A stretch of 64,000 nucleotides of DNA. Source: Lacrimispora amygdalina. Its GTDB lineage: Bacteria > Bacillota > Clostridia > Lachnospirales > Lachnospiraceae. Within the stretch, counting starts at the first letter, position 1. Each line of letters opens with the position of its first letter. Position numbers and translations under genes: made by a program. The notes under the pieces are model-generated. The model was given only the letters and a program-made list of their open reading frames with translations. It had not been told where the DNA came from and did not search any database. This document shows positions 61,617 through 64,000 of the stretch, piece by piece. The stretch is from NCBI RefSeq assembly GCF_003432035.1, contig NZ_QOHO01000073.1:1-64000 (forward strand), written 5' to 3'.

Positions 61617-62897
61617 CTATGAAAGCGGTTCTTTGGAAGATACACAGTACACATTCACATGCTGATCCTGGCGGCTGTTAAAAAATATCCGGTCCCCTGA
61701 GTGACTGTAAATCGGGTGGGGATGGGCATCCTGTCCAAGCCAGTCGCTTTCATGCCTGCAAAGGGGAATCCATTTAAGTTCTCCTTCATCCCAGTTAACC
61801 AAAACCCTGCAGATGTATTCCGCATCCTTTTTATGAGGATCCGGTCCGTTATCCGTACTGTTTTCCCTGATTTTTTTTACTTCCCACGGATATTTGAAAT
61901 ATCCGTCACACACCAGATTACCGGCATGATCCATGGTGAAATGGCCATAAGCATTATAACTGTCAGGCAGAGCAATCTCCCAGTATTTCCCGGTATCCGG
62001 TTCATATCTGCCAACCATGGCGGGGCCTTTTTCATAGCCTCCGTGATAGATAATGTATGCACCGTCATCACTCCACATCTCATGGCATACCCAGTCATTC
62101 CTGCTTCTGACCCATCCACCGGGGTCGCCCAGGGTATCATTTCCTTCCCTGCGGACAGGAGTCAGTGTGTCCCTCTTATGGTCATAGATCCAGATTCTGC
62201 GGATTCCGCAGTCAAAGGAAGACCATTCGTGGTTGTACATAATCAGTTCGGGATTTCGGGGGTGGAACTGTACATGGGTAATCCAGCATTTATTTACCAC
62301 TTTTTCATACAGCAGACCGCCTGTATGTGTGTCGTAGACGCATAAGTAACTGTTTAAATTTTCTTCCTGGATACGGCCGTCAATGTCATAAACCGGTCTT
62401 TTATCCAGGCCTGTACCTTCTGTATCCGGATCAAAATCCAGACATCTTCCATCCGTCATGGGAACACAGAGATATTTTCCATCTGTACTTACATGGGTAA
62501 ATGCGGTCATTCTGCCTGCCGGTACGGTATTTAACGCAGTAATGTTACCGGCTGAATCTGCTTTATAAATCTCATTATCCTGGATGTAGTAAACCACTTC
62601 CCTTTTACTGTCTAAACATACACTGGCCTTTCCAAGCCCCTGACCGGGTCTGCCGTCAAAATAAACATAGCTCTTTAAAATTCCATTCCGGTTATCAGTC
62701 AGAAACTTTTCTTCACCTGTCAGCAAATCCCTGACCATGACATTAGGGTTCCCACCTTTATCACAGATCATATAGATTCTCTCATCATTCTGGCTGACGC
62801 AGGAAGAAGTAAAATACAAAAGCTGAGTGTTGTAAGTATCCCCGGCTCCCGCGCCTCCGGTCAGCATACGGCCATTTAACATTGATTGTATCACCAT
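61617..62897 (-). CDS. Oligogalacturonate-lyase-like (PL22) beta-propeller protein
   Basis: 426 aa with WD40/PD40-like repeats. HVQFHPRNPELIMYNHEW and QDAHPHPIYSHSGDRIFF carry the His residues that act and bind Mn in PL22 oligogalacturonate lyases. It would split unsaturated pectin disaccharides in the cytoplasm to keto-sugar acids; specificity is unproven. The open frame starts at 62951, but an extended -10 box (TGCTATACT, 62942-62950) overlaps that ATG, so 62897, preceded by GGAAGGAC, is the likely start. Confidence 0.8.
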   Translation of the reverse strand: MVIQSMLNGRMLTGGAGAGDTYNTQLLYFTSSCVSQNDERIYMICDKGGNPNVMVRDLLTGEEKFLTDNRNGILKSYVYFDGRPGQGLGKASVCLDSKREVVYYIQDNEIYKADSAGNITALNTVPAGRMTAFTHVSTDGKYLCVPMTDGRCLDFDPDTEGTGLDKRPVYDIDGRIQEENLNSYLCVYDTHTGGLLYEKVVNKCWITHVQFHPRNPELIMYNHEWSSFDCGIRRIWIYDHKRDTLTPVRREGNDTLGDPGGWVRSRNDWVCHEMWSDDGAYIIYHGGYEKGPAMVGRYEPDTGKYWEIALPDSYNAYGHFTMDHAGNLVCDGYFKYPWEVKKIRENSTDNGPDPHKKDAEYICRVLVNWDEGELKWIPLCRHESDWLGQDAHPHPIYSHSGDRIFFNSRQDQHVNVYCVSSKEPLS

Positions 62898-62941
62898 ATT
62901 GTAATAGTCCTTCCCTGATTCAAATCTGATTTTCTGTCCCA

Positions 62942-62950
62942 AGTATAGCA
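62942..62950 (-). promoter_or_regulatory. Extended -10 promoter of the PL22-like gene
   Basis: Minus strand TGCTATACT; a weak GGAACA lies 17 nt upstream. Supports the internal start at 62897. Confidence 0.5.
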
Positions 62951-62984
62951 TAATTTTCAGTATTTGTTCCAGGCAAACAATATA

Positions 62985-63027
62985 AAATCAGGGTTAAAAA
63001 CCATCTGCCCGTTTTTAACCCTGATTC
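62985..63027 (-). terminator. Terminator of the chemotaxis receptor gene
   Basis: 15-bp stem ATCAGGGTTAAAAAC/GTTTTTAACCCTGAT (62987-63001 with 63011-63025), followed on the minus strand by TTTTATATTG. Confidence 0.8.
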
Positions 63028-63077
63028 ATTCTTCCTATTATATTTCCGCCAAAACCAATTCTTTTCACTTAAAAGCT

Positions 63078-64000
63078 TCAATACTTTGCAAATGAACCGG
63101 AAGCAGCTGATGCATGTTTCGTATCGTCAAAAGACCTCCCGGATTTAGATCTGCCATGATTTGTATATCCCTCATGCAGCTTGAATTTTTTCACTTCCTG
63201 CTGCAGCATATCGGCCTGAGCTGCAAGTTCTTCACTGGCCGCTGAGCTCTCTTCTGCCGTAGCTGCGTTGGTCTGTACAACTGCAGACACTTGTGACAAT
63301 CCCTGGTTAATCTGTTCGATGGCTCCTGCCTGTTCTGTGGATGCAGATTCGATCTCCCGAATTGCCTGTTCCACCATTTGAGCCTTTTCTTCCACAGTAA
63401 CTAACAGTTTCAGTGTATCATCAGCGAGTCTCTCACCATGAGATACCATGGCGACGGATTTTTGAATTAAATCTGCCGTCTGTTTTGCGGCATCTGCAGA
63501 TTTTGCCGCTAAATTACGCACTTCGTCAGCTACTACAGCAAATCCTTTGCCGGCATCCCCTGCACGGGCTGCTTCCACAGCAGCATTGAGCGCAAGAATG
63601 TTAGTCTGAAATGCAATATCCTCAACCAGCTTTGTGATTTTGGATATCTCCTGAGATGACTCTCCAATTTCCTTCATTGCAGTATTTAACTCCTGCATAT
63701 ACTCATTGCTCTCCACAACGCCCTGTCCTGCCTGATTCACATATCCGGCTGCATTTGCAACGCTCTGTGCATTTTTTGATGCCTGTTCCGCCACACTGCC
63801 GATGGACGCATTTAACTCCTCCAGTGTTGCTGCCTGTTCGGTCGTTCCACTGGATAAAGCCTGGGCACCGTCAGATACCTGACCTGATCCGGAATTAACC
63901 TGTTCTGCAATAGTTGTGATAGTAGATGCCAGGTTGTGAAATTTTTCAACCAATTCTGCCAGCGCTTTACCAAGAATATCCTCTTCTGAACGTATGGTAA
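63078..64000 (-). CDS. Methyl-accepting chemotaxis protein, C-terminal part
   Basis: Partial: the frame is open to the right edge of the window, so the sensor and membrane parts are missing; about 307 residues are seen. The signalling hairpin tip [20 protein letters not shown] with [18 protein letters not shown] is typical. Flanking helices have Ala/Glu/Gln-rich methylation heptads. It passes ligand signals to CheA/CheW in membrane clusters. A Ser/Lys-rich C-terminal tail follows the coiled coil. Confidence 0.93.
   Translation of the reverse strand, partial: TIRSEEDILGKALAELVEKFHNLASTITTIAEQVNSGSGQVSDGAQALSSGTTEQAATLEELNASIGSVAEQASKNAQSVANAAGYVNQAGQGVVESNEYMQELNTAMKEIGESSQEISKITKLVEDIAFQTNILALNAAVEAARAGDAGKGFAVVADEVRNLAAKSADAAKQTADLIQKSVAMVSHGERLADDTLKLLVTVEEKAQMVEQAIREIESASTEQAGAIEQINQGLSQVSAVVQTNAATAEESSAASEELAAQADMLQQEVKKFKLHEGYTNHGRSKSGRSFDDTKHASAASGSFAKY

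Overview
The window reads as chromosomal DNA of an anaerobic, spore-forming member of the Lachnospiraceae (Lacrimispora/Clostridium saccharolyticum-like). This is inferred from the gene content: an Nfn-type bifurcating transhydrogenase pair, a GGGtGRT protein, DUF3793 with flavodoxin, M20 PepT-like peptidase, SbcCD and many strong AGGAGG ribosome sites. No species call was possible without a search.

Layout. 0-6.4 kb: LytTR response regulator, a long decayed stretch, pncB, a small Cys-rich gene with an acyltransferase, tRNA-Glu(CTC), and a flavodoxin/DUF3793 pair under a promoter with a palindromic operator. 6.4-17.5 kb: a leftward uptake and catabolic operon (substrate-binding lipoprotein, two permeases, two ATPases, ManD-like dehydratase, Zn-alcohol dehydrogenase, SDR), divergent from a membrane-anchored AraC regulator. 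17.5-27.8 kb: a rightward operon of four small carboxypeptidase-regulatory-like domain proteins, two other small proteins, a Maf/MptE-like glycosyltransferase, and seven overlapping genes for CMP-legionaminic acid. It starts at a promoter that matches the late mother-cell sigma-K pattern, which suggests a glycosylated spore-surface structure. 27.8-36.6 kb: pyridoxamine kinase, peptidase, and a sulfur amino acid cluster (cysK, malY-like, metB-like, LysR, metY). cysK is preceded by a Cys-rich leader ORF and an intrinsic terminator that look like a ribosome-mediated attenuator.

36.7-43.4 kb: SOD, a 58-aa Cys-containing gene, and a 3.8-kb prophage remnant inserted at the 3' end of the GGGtGRT gene. 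The remnant has a 59-bp duplicated att core, integrase arm-like repeats, a broken integrase, holin, endolysin and a secreted Ig-like protein. The GGGtGRT gene and its NifU-like partner follow. 43.6-50 kb: NlpC/P60 hydrolase, MATE pump, the Nfn pair, DHFR and a divergent ThyX-like protein. 50.2-57.2 kb: a 1347-aa Gly-rich repeat/SLH surface protein beside a 7TM histidine kinase and response regulator, and an XRE regulator. 57.3-64 kb: sbcC, sbcD, an oligogalacturonate-lyase-like protein and the C-terminal part of a chemotaxis receptor that runs off the window.

The two most striking signals are the sigma-K-like Maf/legionaminate operon and the putative cysteine attenuator of cysK. Both are sequence-based inferences that have not been tested.
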